A stretch of DNA of 64,000 nt from Marivirga lumbricoides (lineage in GTDB: Bacteria; Bacteroidota; Bacteroidia; Cytophagales; Cyclobacteriaceae). Shown here one piece after another: positions 52,848 through 61,223 of this stretch. The position numbers were made by a program, and so were the translations under genes. The DNA lies in NCBI RefSeq assembly GCF_014636295.1, contig NZ_BMEC01000010.1, positions 207,762 through 271,761 of the forward strand, written 5' to 3'. The notes under the pieces are model-generated. The model searched no databases. It saw only the letters and a list, made by a program, of their open reading frames with translations, and was not told the origin of the DNA. The number at the start of each line of letters is the position of its first letter. Positions within the stretch are counted from its first letter, which is position 1.

Positions 52848-53351
52848 ATGAAGCGTAAATTTTTTCCTTTCGACAAAAACTATTTGCTTGAGCAGGCTCA
52901 GCTGGAAATGAAAGCGGTTTTATTAAACCAGTTAGTGCATATGGTGAAGGAAATATACCTTTTGCGTTATAATCCATTAGGTTTAATGGATGCTTCAATT
53001 GAGAAGATTGTAGAAACCAAAGAGTTTAATTTGGAAGAGCTTTCTGAACTCTACGAAGAAATGTGCGGGGTGTATAGGTATAAATTTAGCTCCAACCAGT
53101 TAGAGTTGCTTTTTGATGGGCGTGATCATCTGGAAAAATATAAAGACGATTGGAAAGCTGCCTTTACAAATTGGATTATAGAATTCTCTAAATCAAAGAA
53201 TTTCCTTAAAGCTGTACTTGAAACAGCTATTTTTTATCCGAAAGACAGGCAATCTCAACTGGCCTACAGCAGGTTAAAGAATTTTATCTCGGAACAATTT
53301 GGGGTTAAAATCTATAAGTACAAAGGCATAGTGCCAATGAAGATTGCTTAA
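52848..53351 (+). CDS. hypothetical soluble protein
   Basis: 167 residues from the ATG at 52848 (a TTG lies immediately before). Helical, no signal peptide, rich in Leu, Lys and Phe. Sequence such as YLLEQAQLEMKAVLLNQLVH and IVETKEFNLEELSELYEEM suggests a helical bundle. No family recognised. It is convergent with deoC, with a 19-base gap. Confidence 0.72.
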   Translation: MKRKFFPFDKNYLLEQAQLEMKAVLLNQLVHMVKEIYLLRYNPLGLMDASIEKIVETKEFNLEELSELYEEMCGVYRYKFSSNQLELLFDGRDHLEKYKDDWKAAFTNWIIEFSKSKNFLKAVLETAIFYPKDRQSQLAYSRLKNFISEQFGVKIYKYKGIVPMKIA

Positions 53352-53370
53352 AATACATTAGGTGCTCTTC

Positions 53371-54015
53371 TTATCTTATAATTCCCGGTCCATTTGAAGT
53401 TCCAATTCTATCCGCCCCGGCATCAATAAGTGATATGGCCTCATGGTAAGTTTTTATGCCGCCACTAGCCTTTATTCCTACATGGTCGGGCAAAGATTTC
53501 CTCATTAAAGCAATATTTTCTACTTTAGCTCCTTCGGAGGCAAAGCCTGTTGAGGTTTTGACATAATCAGCCCCTGCATCTGCAGCTATTTTGCAAAGTG
53601 ATACAATTTCTTTCTCAGTAAGGTAAGCCGTTTCAATTATTACTTTGAGGATTTTGTTATTTTCATGAGCTATTTTTCCCAGTTTAGCAATTTCTATTTT
53701 CGGCCACATCATGTCTGATTTTACTGCAGAAATATTTACTACCATGTCTAATTCGTCAACTCCATCTTTTATGGCCTGGTGAGTTTCTGCCTCCTTTGTC
53801 TGGCTCATTTGATAACCTAAAGGGAAGCCTATAACAGTGATTAGCTTTACTTCTGATTTTCCTATATCCCTTTTTGCTTTTTTTACCCAAAATGGAGGAA
53901 CACAAATCCCAAACAAGTGGTTTTGTTGTGCCTCCCTAAGAAGCTTCTCTACATCATCGGAAGTAATTGTTGGTTTCAGATTAGTATGTTCAATGAATTT
54001 TTGTATATTTCTCAT
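53371..54015 (-). CDS. deoC: deoxyribose-phosphate aldolase
   Basis: Class I aldolase cleaving 2-deoxyribose 5-phosphate to glyceraldehyde 3-phosphate and acetaldehyde, 214 residues. The Schiff-base Lys is in GADYVKTSTGFA, and the proton-relay Lys is in VGIKASGGI. Other signatures are IEHTNLKPT at the start and ELDMVVNI. It works in nucleoside salvage, as does cdd 1.2 kb away, though the two are separate units. It is divergent from the aspartyl protease with only about 20 bases between starts. Confidence 0.95.
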   Translation of the reverse strand: MRNIQKFIEHTNLKPTITSDDVEKLLREAQQNHLFGICVPPFWVKKAKRDIGKSEVKLITVIGFPLGYQMSQTKEAETHQAIKDGVDELDMVVNISAVKSDMMWPKIEIAKLGKIAHENNKILKVIIETAYLTEKEIVSLCKIAADAGADYVKTSTGFASEGAKVENIALMRKSLPDHVGIKASGGIKTYHEAISLIDAGADRIGTSNGPGIIR

Positions 54016-54035
54016 ATCCTATAATTCAATCATGT

Positions 54036-55292
54036 ATGATTAAAAAGTTTTACTTATGTACTCTATTATCTGCATTATTGTTTCTTTCAGAAAGATACAA
54101 TGCCCTTGGGCAAACACGAAAATTTGGATTTGAAATTCGGGATAAAAATAGAAAAGCAGTTATTCCTTTCGATATTCACAGCAATTTAATAGTGGTAAAT
54201 GTGCTTTTTCAGGGGGTAATCCCATTAAAATTTATTGTTGATACAGGGGTTACCAATACTGTTTTAATTGATAAAGTTTACAGTGACATACTGGATATTG
54301 TGCCCGACAGAAAAATAAGCCTGATTGGGGCAGCTGGTGGCAAGGAGGTGGAAGCATATATTGTTAACAGCATATCAATAAATGTCTTTGAAATAGTTGG
54401 AAATAATATTCCCTTATTAGTATTAAAAGAAGATTACTTAAAGTTACAGGAAACACTGGGTGTTAAAATTCACGGTATTTTAGGATATGATTTATTCAAA
54501 AATTTTATTGTTAAAATTGACTACGCCAGTAAAGTGCTCTCCTTTTACGACCCAATACAGTTTAATAGAAGTTTGAAATGGTATTCTCAACTGAATATGG
54601 AGGTAGAAAATACTAAACCCTACATTACAATTCCGGTTGTTTTAAAGGATTCTTTCCAGCTTTCAGCAAAATTATTAATAGATACCGGAGCATCGCACTC
54701 AATGATGTTACACCAAAATAGCAACCAAAACATCCATGTTCCTAAGAAGAATATAAGAGATATTTTAGGAGCCGGTATTGCAGGTACAATTGAAGGCCAT
54801 GTAGGCAGGGTGGACAATTTATCAATCGGGAAGTACATGTTGGACGATGTGATTTGTAACTTTCCTGATTCCGGTACTTATAATGATGTAATAAAAAGTA
54901 CCGGTAGAGTAGGTACATTGGGTGGGGGAATATTGAAAAGGTTTAAATTATTTTTTGACTACCAGAATGAAAAACTCTATTATAAAAGGAGCAAAAACTT
55001 TAAAGAACCATTTGAATACGATAAAAGTGGTTTAACAATTGTAGCGAAAGGAGAAATTTTTCTTGAACCGTATTATGAAATTGAAGAAGTACGAAAAGGT
55101 ACGCCTGCATATGAGGCAGGTATTAGAGCTAAGGATATTTTACTTTCATTAAATAATACAAAAAGTAAAAATTTGGACCTGGATATGATCAACAATACTT
55201 TGAGCAAAAAAGCGGGAAAGAAAATAAAAATAAAGGTAAAAAGAAATGACGAGGTTATTGAGACGGAATTTTACCTTGAAGAATTTATATAA
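54036..55292 (+). CDS. exported aspartyl protease-like protein with two DTG motifs and a PDZ domain
   Basis: 418 residues: signal peptide (to about 26, NALGQ), then two retropepsin-like lobes, each with an Asp-Thr-Gly motif (FIVDTGVTNTVLID near 70 and LLIDTGASHSMML near 213). A C-terminal PDZ domain covers about 335-410 (EVRKGTPAYEAGIRAKDILLSL). Two DTG lobes in one chain can form a complete aspartic active site without dimerisation. It probably acts in the periplasm or at the surface; the substrate is unknown. Its stop overlaps the convergent receiver-like gene by 8 bases. Confidence 0.85.
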   Translation: MIKKFYLCTLLSALLFLSERYNALGQTRKFGFEIRDKNRKAVIPFDIHSNLIVVNVLFQGVIPLKFIVDTGVTNTVLIDKVYSDILDIVPDRKISLIGAAGGKEVEAYIVNSISINVFEIVGNNIPLLVLKEDYLKLQETLGVKIHGILGYDLFKNFIVKIDYASKVLSFYDPIQFNRSLKWYSQLNMEVENTKPYITIPVVLKDSFQLSAKLLIDTGASHSMMLHQNSNQNIHVPKKNIRDILGAGIAGTIEGHVGRVDNLSIGKYMLDDVICNFPDSGTYNDVIKSTGRVGTLGGGILKRFKLFFDYQNEKLYYKRSKNFKEPFEYDKSGLTIVAKGEIFLEPYYEIEEVRKGTPAYEAGIRAKDILLSLNNTKSKNLDLDMINNTLSKKAGKKIKIKVKRNDEVIETEFYLEEFI

Positions 55293-55761
55293 ACATTCTT
55301 TTCAACCTTTTCTTTCCTGCGTAATACTTAATCTTTAAATATTTTTGAGTCTTTCTGAATCTAAGTGCATTCACTAGAGAAAAATAAATTCGATCAGGAG
55401 TCAAAGATTCCTTCATTAAATATTCCTGCACCCCATAAAGTACTTCTTGTGAATTTTTGGTTTTAAGTAGGGTGATTGATAAAGCTTCTTTCCCTAAAAG
55501 ATTAATTTTCTCAATTAAGTGTTTTAGTGACGCAATGCCTAAATTATCATCAATAATGATGCAGTTTGGGTTTGAGGAAGCTATTTTTTTCATGGTGTCA
55601 TCATCTGAAAAAGAAGTGTCAATCTTAAAGATTTTTTCTTTTAAAGTGGTCAAGCTTTCATAAACCCGGCTCATCTCAATTGGATTATTACCCACCAATA
55701 ATACACTAATTGATTCTTGCGAATGGTTTGGTTTTATATAATTTAAAGATAGGTTTTTCAT
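55285..55761 (-). CDS. degenerate response-regulator receiver-like protein
   Basis: 158 residues from the ATG at 55761 (a TTG at 55812 would add 17). The central part resembles a CheY-like fold: ISVLLVGNNPIEMSRVYESL, then a phosphoacceptor-like strand CIIIDDNLG, then LSITLLKTKN and a helical EYLMKESLTPDRIYFSLVNA. The N-terminal acidic pair that binds Mg is replaced by Gly-Asn-Asn, so classic phosphorylation is doubtful. There is no DNA-binding domain, only a basic tail. Function unknown. Confidence 0.68.
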   Translation of the reverse strand: MKNLSLNYIKPNHSQESISVLLVGNNPIEMSRVYESLTTLKEKIFKIDTSFSDDDTMKKIASSNPNCIIIDDNLGIASLKHLIEKINLLGKEALSITLLKTKNSQEVLYGVQEYLMKESLTPDRIYFSLVNALRFRKTQKYLKIKYYAGKKRLKRMFI

Positions 55762-55906
55762 TCTTTCAGCATTAAAACAATATTTTATATAAGTATATTC
55801 AAATTTACTCAATTAAAGTGAATAAACTAATTAACTTTTAAATGGGTGAAATTATTATCATTCAACGGATTATTTAACATTTGAGATTGGTAGTTGTTAC
55901 AATATT

Positions 55907-57373
55907 ATGAAGATATTATTAACAGGAGCAAATGGATATATTGGAAGAAGGTTATTACCTGTTTTAATTATTCAGGGTCATAATGTAGTATGCCTGGTAA
56001 GGGATAAACGAAGAATTCAATTAGAGGAAAATCTGGCTTCTAAAGTTGAGTTTTATGAAGCTGATTTACAGTATTCTGAGCAGCTTGAAAACCTTCCTAA
56101 AGATATAGATGCCGCATATTATTTGATTCACTCATTAGGCAGTTCTTCTAAAAGCTTTAGCAAGTTGGAAAAGGAGACAGCTACTAATTTTGTAGAGGCT
56201 ATAAATAAAACGGATTGTAAACACATAATTTACCTGAGTGGGATTTCCAATGATGAAGGTCTTTCGGACCACTTAAGTTCCCGCAAAAATGTTGAAGGTA
56301 TTCTTCAAAATGCTAAAGCCTCTGCCTCTGTTTTAAGAGCAGCTATCATTATAGGATCCGGAGGAGCAAGTTTTGAAATTATTAGGGATTTAGTAGAGAA
56401 ATTGCCCATAATGGTAGCGCCAAAGTGGTTGAAAACAAAATGTCAGCCCATTGCTATCAGAAACGTTATTCAGTATCTCTCTGGGGTTCTCATGAAAGAA
56501 AAAGCTTTTAATCAGGTGTTTGATATTGGTGGACCGGATATTCTAACCTACAGAAAGATGTTGCTTACTTTTGCTGAAGTCCGTCAATTAAAAAGATTTA
56601 TAATAACGCTTCCGGTACTTACCCCTCGCTTAAGTTCCTATTGGTTCCATTTTGTTACTTCTACTTCCTACAAGATAGCTAGTAGCTTAGTAGATAGTAT
56701 GAAGAACGAAGTAATAGTGAAAAATAAAGGAATTAATGAGATTGTACCACTTGAACTAATCAGTTATAAAGAGGCAGTGCAATTAGCTTTCGATAGAATT
56801 GCTCAAAATGAAGTGGTTTCCAGTTGGAAAGACGCGTTGGCAAGTTCTAAAATAAATACTTCTTTATTGGATTTTGTACAGATTCCGGTGCACGGTTGTT
56901 TATTCGATAAGCGTTCAAAAACATTTGACCGACCAACAAGTGAAGTGCTAAAAAATGTATGGAGCCTCGGTGGTGAACGTGGTTGGTACTATTGGAACTT
57001 TCTATGGAAAATTAGAGGCTACATGGATAAAGCCCTAGGTGGTGTAGGCTTAAGAAGAGGAAGAAGAAGTCCTGATCATTTAGTAGCAGGAGATTCTCTG
57101 GATTTTTGGCGTGTTTTAGTAGCGGATAAGAAAGAGGGAAGACTGCTTTTATATGCTGAAATGAAACTTCCCGGAGAAGCCTGGCTGGAATTTCGATTTA
57201 GCAGAGAGGAAGGTGAAAATAAGCTAACACAAACAGCCACTTTCAGGCCACATGGTTTATTGGGAAGGCTTTATTGGTATAGTATTTACATATTTCATGA
57301 ATTTATATTTAATGGGATGTTAGATAAAATAATTAATTATAAAGAACCCGGTAAAGAAGAAACTGTTGCGTAA
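55907..57373 (+). CDS. SDR-family NAD(P)-binding protein with C-terminal DUF2867 domain
   Basis: 488 residues: an atypical extended SDR (about 1-300, ILLTGANGYIGRRLLPVLI, then YYLIHSLG and HIIYLSGIS) fused to a DUF2867 region (about 320-480, VWSLGGERGWYYWNFLWKIR, GDSLDFWRV and ATFRPHGLLGRLYWYSIY). The combination is known from the YbjT-like group, whose substrates are not established. The catalytic Tyr-x-x-x-Lys of classical SDRs is not obvious. It stands alone, with 240 gene-free bases after it. Confidence 0.88.
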   Translation: MKILLTGANGYIGRRLLPVLIIQGHNVVCLVRDKRRIQLEENLASKVEFYEADLQYSEQLENLPKDIDAAYYLIHSLGSSSKSFSKLEKETATNFVEAINKTDCKHIIYLSGISNDEGLSDHLSSRKNVEGILQNAKASASVLRAAIIIGSGGASFEIIRDLVEKLPIMVAPKWLKTKCQPIAIRNVIQYLSGVLMKEKAFNQVFDIGGPDILTYRKMLLTFAEVRQLKRFIITLPVLTPRLSSYWFHFVTSTSYKIASSLVDSMKNEVIVKNKGINEIVPLELISYKEAVQLAFDRIAQNEVVSSWKDALASSKINTSLLDFVQIPVHGCLFDKRSKTFDRPTSEVLKNVWSLGGERGWYYWNFLWKIRGYMDKALGGVGLRRGRRSPDHLVAGDSLDFWRVLVADKKEGRLLLYAEMKLPGEAWLEFRFSREEGENKLTQTATFRPHGLLGRLYWYSIYIFHEFIFNGMLDKIINYKEPGKEETVA

Positions 57374-57596
57374 AGTGATTACCTGCAAGGCTGTGAGAAT
57401 TTTCAGCCGTAATAAATTAAATTGCCCTTCTATAAGTGTCTATTTAATCTTCATATCTAAAAAGCAGACCTAATAATGGTCTCTTAACTCCAATATTATT
57501 ACGTTGCTCATTTTAGTTTTTCACAAACTCACAGCTATAAGGAATTGCAGTAACTTATAATCTGTTGAATACAGCTTAAATTGCAATAAAAAGATG

Positions 57597-57604
57597 TATT
57601 TTTG
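57597..57604 (+). promoter_or_regulatory. candidate -7 element for a near-leaderless small gene
   Basis: TATTTTTG matches TAnnTTTG and ends 9 bases before the ATG at 57614. No -33 TTG at the ideal distance (one at 57581 is too close). Confidence 0.35.
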
Positions 57605-57613
57605 TTTCATTCT

Positions 57614-57970
57614 ATGGAGATATTTCAATACATATCGCTGTTTTTTATCACAACTCTCTTCAATGTTGTATTTCTTCAACAGTATTTTTCAAGTACAGTT
57701 CAGGTACTTTTTCCTTTCAATCAGTTGATAAAAGCTGATCTGCCAACAGTAAATAGAAGTTCGCGCATTTCTGAGGAAGAGTCTAAAGAAGCACGTGAAG
57801 ATAACCAACTTGATAGAGATAGTTTTTTAGAAAGTTCTGTAGAATTTATTGAAAAACATTTCTTCCAATTTTTATATTATTCACCTATGTTTTTTGTTTC
57901 AGGTGTGGCTTATTTTAAATATACATCTTTAATTCTTACCCCTCTTTCTCCTCCACCAGATTTAGGCTAA
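57614..57970 (+). CDS. hypothetical small membrane-associated protein
   Basis: 118 residues from the ATG at 57614 (a TTG at 57602 overlaps the -7 element). It has an N-terminal hydrophobic helix (FQYISLFFITTLFNVVFL), a polar acidic middle (EEESKEAREDNQLDRD), and a second hydrophobic stretch near the end (FQFLYYSPMFFVSGVAYF). No family recognised. It lies 55 bases before the SulP transporter and in the same direction, so it could be part of that unit. Confidence 0.55.
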   Translation: MEIFQYISLFFITTLFNVVFLQQYFSSTVQVLFPFNQLIKADLPTVNRSSRISEEESKEAREDNQLDRDSFLESSVEFIEKHFFQFLYYSPMFFVSGVAYFKYTSLILTPLSPPPDLG

Positions 57971-58025
57971 TTAAATACTTTCCTTTCAAAATTTCTTAAA
58001 TCTAAATTTCTAATACCATTTTTGT

Positions 58026-59597
58026 ATGGATCAATCTAAGTTTAATAAGATTACAGGGCTTAATTTTAAGTATTTAAAAAACGACTCCCTTGCAGCAATA
58101 GTAGCTTTTCTTGTGGCTTTGCCGCTTTGCCTGGGAATTGCATTAGCCTCCGGCACCCCTCTTTTTTCAGGAATTATCAGCGGGGTTGTAGGCGGGATAT
58201 TGGTAAGTATGTTGAGTGGTAGCCAATTGGCTGTGTCCGGTCCGGCAGCAGGTTTAGCAGTTATAGTTCTTAATGCTATAGAGGACATAGGGTTCTTTGA
58301 GGGTTTTCTGGTAACAGTAGTGCTAGCCGGCTTTATTCAATTGGCGATGGGGTTTCTCAAGGCGGGCACTATAGGTAATTTCTTTCCTTCGTCTGTAATT
58401 AAAGGCATGCTAGCTGCAATCGGTATTCTACTAATTAGAAAGCAGATTCCTTATGCTTTGGGGTATAATACTGACTATCTGGGGCGTCTGGATTTTTGGC
58501 AAACCAATGAGGAGAATATATTTAGTATTTTAAACAGTTTATTGGTTGAAATCAACTTAACTGCCTTGATTATTACTATTGCTTCAATGGTTTTGCTTAT
58601 TGGTTGGAGCTATCTAAAGAATAATACAATTAAGTCGATCCCAGCTCCTTTATTAGTGGTTTTGGTTGGTGTAGGTTTAAACCAGTTATTTGTTGTTTTA
58701 GGTAATGGAATGGCTTTATCTCAGGATCATTTGGTTACTATACCTATTTTGGGCGCAGATGCAGAATTCTCTGAACTTCTTACATTCCCAGATTGGAGCG
58801 TTATTTCTAATCCTCAGGTTTATACAATTGCTGTAACCATTGCCATTGTGGCCAGTTTGGAGACATTGTTAAGTGTTGAAGCAGTAGATAAGTTGGATCC
58901 TCAAAAAAGAAGAACACCCTTGAACAGAGAGCTAAAAGCACAGGGAATGGGGAACATTGTGGCAGGACTAATCGGGGGCTTACCTATGACGGCAGTAATA
59001 GTAAGAGGTTCTGTTAATATCAATGCCGGTGCAAAGACTAAACTCTCTGCTCTTGTACATGGTGTACTTTTGCTGCTTTCGGTTTTAGTATTTCCCCAGA
59101 TAATAAATATGATTCCATACGCCAGCTTAGCGGCTATACTATTAGTTACTGGTTATAAATTAGCAAATATTAGTATATTCAGGCAAGTGTATAGAGCGGG
59201 AAAAGGCCAATTTATTCCGTTTATTGTAACTATTGTGGCTATAGTTTTTACGGATTTGCTAATTGGAATTATCATAGGTCTTGTGGTTGGGATATTAAAT
59301 ATTCTTCTGAATAACATGAGAAACACTTATTCATTCAACAAAAAGGATTATTTAGAGGGCGATCCGGTAAGGCTGATGCTTTCTGAAGAAGTTACATTTC
59401 TTAATAAAGGCATCATGATTAAAACTTTAGATACTCTACCTGCAGATTCAACTGTAATTATTGATGCAAGTAATTCTACTTATATTGATTACGATGTGTT
59501 GGAAGCAATTACAACATTTAAAAATGAGGGGGCGAAATACAAAAATATTAAAGTCGAATTGGTAGGGATAGAAAAGTTTTATGAAAAATATAATTAG
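58026..59597 (+). CDS. SulP-family anion transporter, probable bicarbonate importer
   Basis: Inner membrane SulP/SLC26 protein, 523 residues with about 12-14 membrane segments. FLVALPLCLGIALASGTPLF begins the family motif region, SGPAAGLAVIVLNAI is the anion-site helix, and GLPMTAVIVRGSVNINAGAKT follows. The C-terminal part (about 460-523, TVIIDASNSTYIDYDVLEAI) is a short STAS domain. The carbonic anhydrase gene 15 bases downstream makes bicarbonate the most likely substrate (inference), as in BicA-like systems. Confidence 0.9.
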   Translation: MDQSKFNKITGLNFKYLKNDSLAAIVAFLVALPLCLGIALASGTPLFSGIISGVVGGILVSMLSGSQLAVSGPAAGLAVIVLNAIEDIGFFEGFLVTVVLAGFIQLAMGFLKAGTIGNFFPSSVIKGMLAAIGILLIRKQIPYALGYNTDYLGRLDFWQTNEENIFSILNSLLVEINLTALIITIASMVLLIGWSYLKNNTIKSIPAPLLVVLVGVGLNQLFVVLGNGMALSQDHLVTIPILGADAEFSELLTFPDWSVISNPQVYTIAVTIAIVASLETLLSVEAVDKLDPQKRRTPLNRELKAQGMGNIVAGLIGGLPMTAVIVRGSVNINAGAKTKLSALVHGVLLLLSVLVFPQIINMIPYASLAAILLVTGYKLANISIFRQVYRAGKGQFIPFIVTIVAIVFTDLLIGIIIGLVVGILNILLNNMRNTYSFNKKDYLEGDPVRLMLSEEVTFLNKGIMIKTLDTLPADSTVIIDASNSTYIDYDVLEAITTFKNEGAKYKNIKVELVGIEKFYEKYN

Positions 59598-59612
59598 TTA
59601 AAAGAGAAACCA

Positions 59613-60245
59613 ATGCAACAAACATATTCAAAATTATTTGAGAACAATAGAAAATGGGTCAGCGATAAACTGAACCTTGATCCTGATTATTTTAAAAAAA
59701 TGGCTAATGGGCAGGATCCTAAATATTTATTTATCGGCTGCTCTGATAGCCGGGTGCCGGCCAATGAAATTACGGGTACTGATCCGGGAGAAATGTTTGT
59801 TCATAGAAACATTGCTAATATGGTTGTTCATACGGATATGAACCTGATGTCAGTTTTGCAATATGCGGTGCAGGTACTTAAAGTACAGCATATAATTGTG
59901 TGTGGTCATTATGGTTGTGGAGGAGTTATGGCGGCAATGAGTAATAAAAGTTTAGGCCTTATAGATACCTGGTTAAGAAACATAAAAGACTCCTATAGGA
60001 AGAATAGAGCTTTTGTGGACTCAGCAGAAGATGACAACATGAGACACAGAAGGCTGGTTGAAAGCAATGTGAAGGAACAGGTTTTTAACCTATACATGAC
60101 CAACTATGTGCAAAATGCTATTAAAGCCGGTCAGGAATTACAGGTGCATGGTTGGGTATATGATTTAAGCGATGGTTTATTGAACGATCTCGAAATTGAT
60201 CATGAGAAAATGTTTCCAGATTTTGATCTGTACAGAATTGAGTGA
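59613..60245 (+). CDS. beta-carbonic anhydrase
   Basis: Zinc enzyme interconverting CO2 and bicarbonate, 210 residues. Zinc ligands are Cys in [13 protein letters not shown] (with the Asp-Arg dyad), His and Cys in [23 protein letters not shown] is also typical. It belongs to the beta class and is cytoplasmic, with no signal peptide. It is cotranscribed with the SulP transporter, forming a bicarbonate uptake and interconversion module. It is followed by a repeat-like region rather than a gene. Confidence 0.95.
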   Translation: MQQTYSKLFENNRKWVSDKLNLDPDYFKKMANGQDPKYLFIGCSDSRVPANEITGTDPGEMFVHRNIANMVVHTDMNLMSVLQYAVQVLKVQHIIVCGHYGCGGVMAAMSNKSLGLIDTWLRNIKDSYRKNRAFVDSAEDDNMRHRRLVESNVKEQVFNLYMTNYVQNAIKAGQELQVHGWVYDLSDGLLNDLEIDHEKMFPDFDLYRIE

Positions 60246-60490
60246 TCTTCATTGTAACAAAGCAGGATGAGACCCTCTTACTTTTGAGACAGCCTTATGG
60301 CAGGGATGTAATGTGGGGAGTATTACATTATTATGATAATAATGAACTCACTATAAAGTCCTGTAAGGACGATATTGTATGTCTCTCAATATTCATTAGA
60401 GAACTTTCTTATGAAATGCCATCCCTAAGAGGTTTTAACCCCATTCATCTTTGTTGCTAAAGTTTCGTCCCGGTAGGATGGATGATTTTT
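60246..60490. repeat. degenerate intergenic repeat region with GTCC-GGAC palindromes
   Basis: GTCCTGTAAGGACGATAT at 60358-60375 is a palindrome-centred unit of a type I recall as common between Bacteroidota genes (GTCCTGTAGGGACGA). A diverged relative lies near 60465-60482 (TCGTCCCGGTAGGATGGA), and looser matches near 60289-60310. An open frame across it (60242-60460, GTG start) has no credible protein features. Family assignment is from memory of similar genomes, not a search. Confidence 0.5.
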
Positions 60491-61063
60491 TTACTCTACA
60501 ATGATATCGTATTTGTGTAAAAGGCCTTGAATACCTGCTTGCGAGAATTTTGCTTTTTTAATTCTGTTGCGTTCAGGGTCAATGGAATAATTGAAAGCAG
60601 AACGTAAATCACTTTTTTCAATGATTGTATTGTCAAAAACAGCTTCGCCTAAATCGGAGTTCAAAAATTGTGACTGACTAAGGTCGCTTTGTGTAAAATC
60701 CACCTGAACTAATTTACATTCCTTAAACACAGTCTTTTTTAGATTTAGCTGATAGAATGAAGAATTGTTAAGCAAGCAGTTATAAAAACTTACAGTAAAT
60801 CCAAAGTGGTTACAGGCATCAAAATCAAGGCCCAACATTTTACATTCCGAAAATGTCACTTCTGAAAAGCTGGTATGGTTTAACTTTGCCAGACTTAAGT
60901 TACATAGTTTAAATTCACAGGATAGGAACTTAAATTCTGAGAGATCAGTATTTGAAAAATCACAATTTGTGAAAGTGCATTGCTCATACTCTCCTTTTTG
61001 CAAAGCTTCAGAGGTAAAGTCTATTTTATCAAAATATTTTTCTGTTATGTAAATATCTTCCAT
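60491..61063 (-). CDS. pentapeptide repeat protein (Qnr/McbG-like)
   Basis: 190 residues made of pentapeptide repeats with Phe or Leu every fifth position (CTFTNCDFSNTDLSEFKFL, and further blocks to about 160), forming a right-handed quadrilateral beta-helix. A C-terminal helix-like NYSIDPERNRIKKAKF and LLHKYDIIV end matches the capping region of Qnr/McbG-like proteins, DNA mimics that protect gyrase. A short interruption near residues 85-95 (NHFGFTVSF) resembles a loop-bearing position. Chromosomal homologues often have no proven role. It is monocistronic. Confidence 0.83.
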   Translation of the reverse strand: MEDIYITEKYFDKIDFTSEALQKGEYEQCTFTNCDFSNTDLSEFKFLSCEFKLCNLSLAKLNHTSFSEVTFSECKMLGLDFDACNHFGFTVSFYNCLLNNSSFYQLNLKKTVFKECKLVQVDFTQSDLSQSQFLNSDLGEAVFDNTIIEKSDLRSAFNYSIDPERNRIKKAKFSQAGIQGLLHKYDIIVE

Positions 61064-61149
61064 GACCTAAAATTAATTATCACTCGCAACAAATGATTAG
61101 GAATCAGGGAAAGATTTGAAAATATATTTAGAGATTGATGTAGAAAAGT

Positions 61150-61193
61150 AGAATAAGCAATTAGAAGTAAGAATGTTTCTAATTACTTATTCT
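61150..61193 (-). terminator. long AT-rich hairpin downstream of creD
   Basis: Arms 61150-61166 and 61177-61193 (17 bp, one mismatch, core AATTAGAA) around a 10-base loop. It lies 31 bases beyond the creD stop on the minus strand and probably ends that operon. Confidence 0.6.
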
Positions 61194-61223
61194 GATGTTT
61201 CTTTGGTCTTTATGGAATACCAG

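Noticed and set aside
57389-57408. GGCTG/CAGCC hairpin after the SDR gene as a terminator
   Set aside because: Only 5 bp with a 10-base loop and no T tract.
60242-60460. 72-codon frame starting with GTG inside the carbonic anhydrase stop
   Set aside because: It covers a degenerate palindromic repeat, shows no domain or motif, and its end (PSLRGFNPIH) reads like translated repeat sequence.
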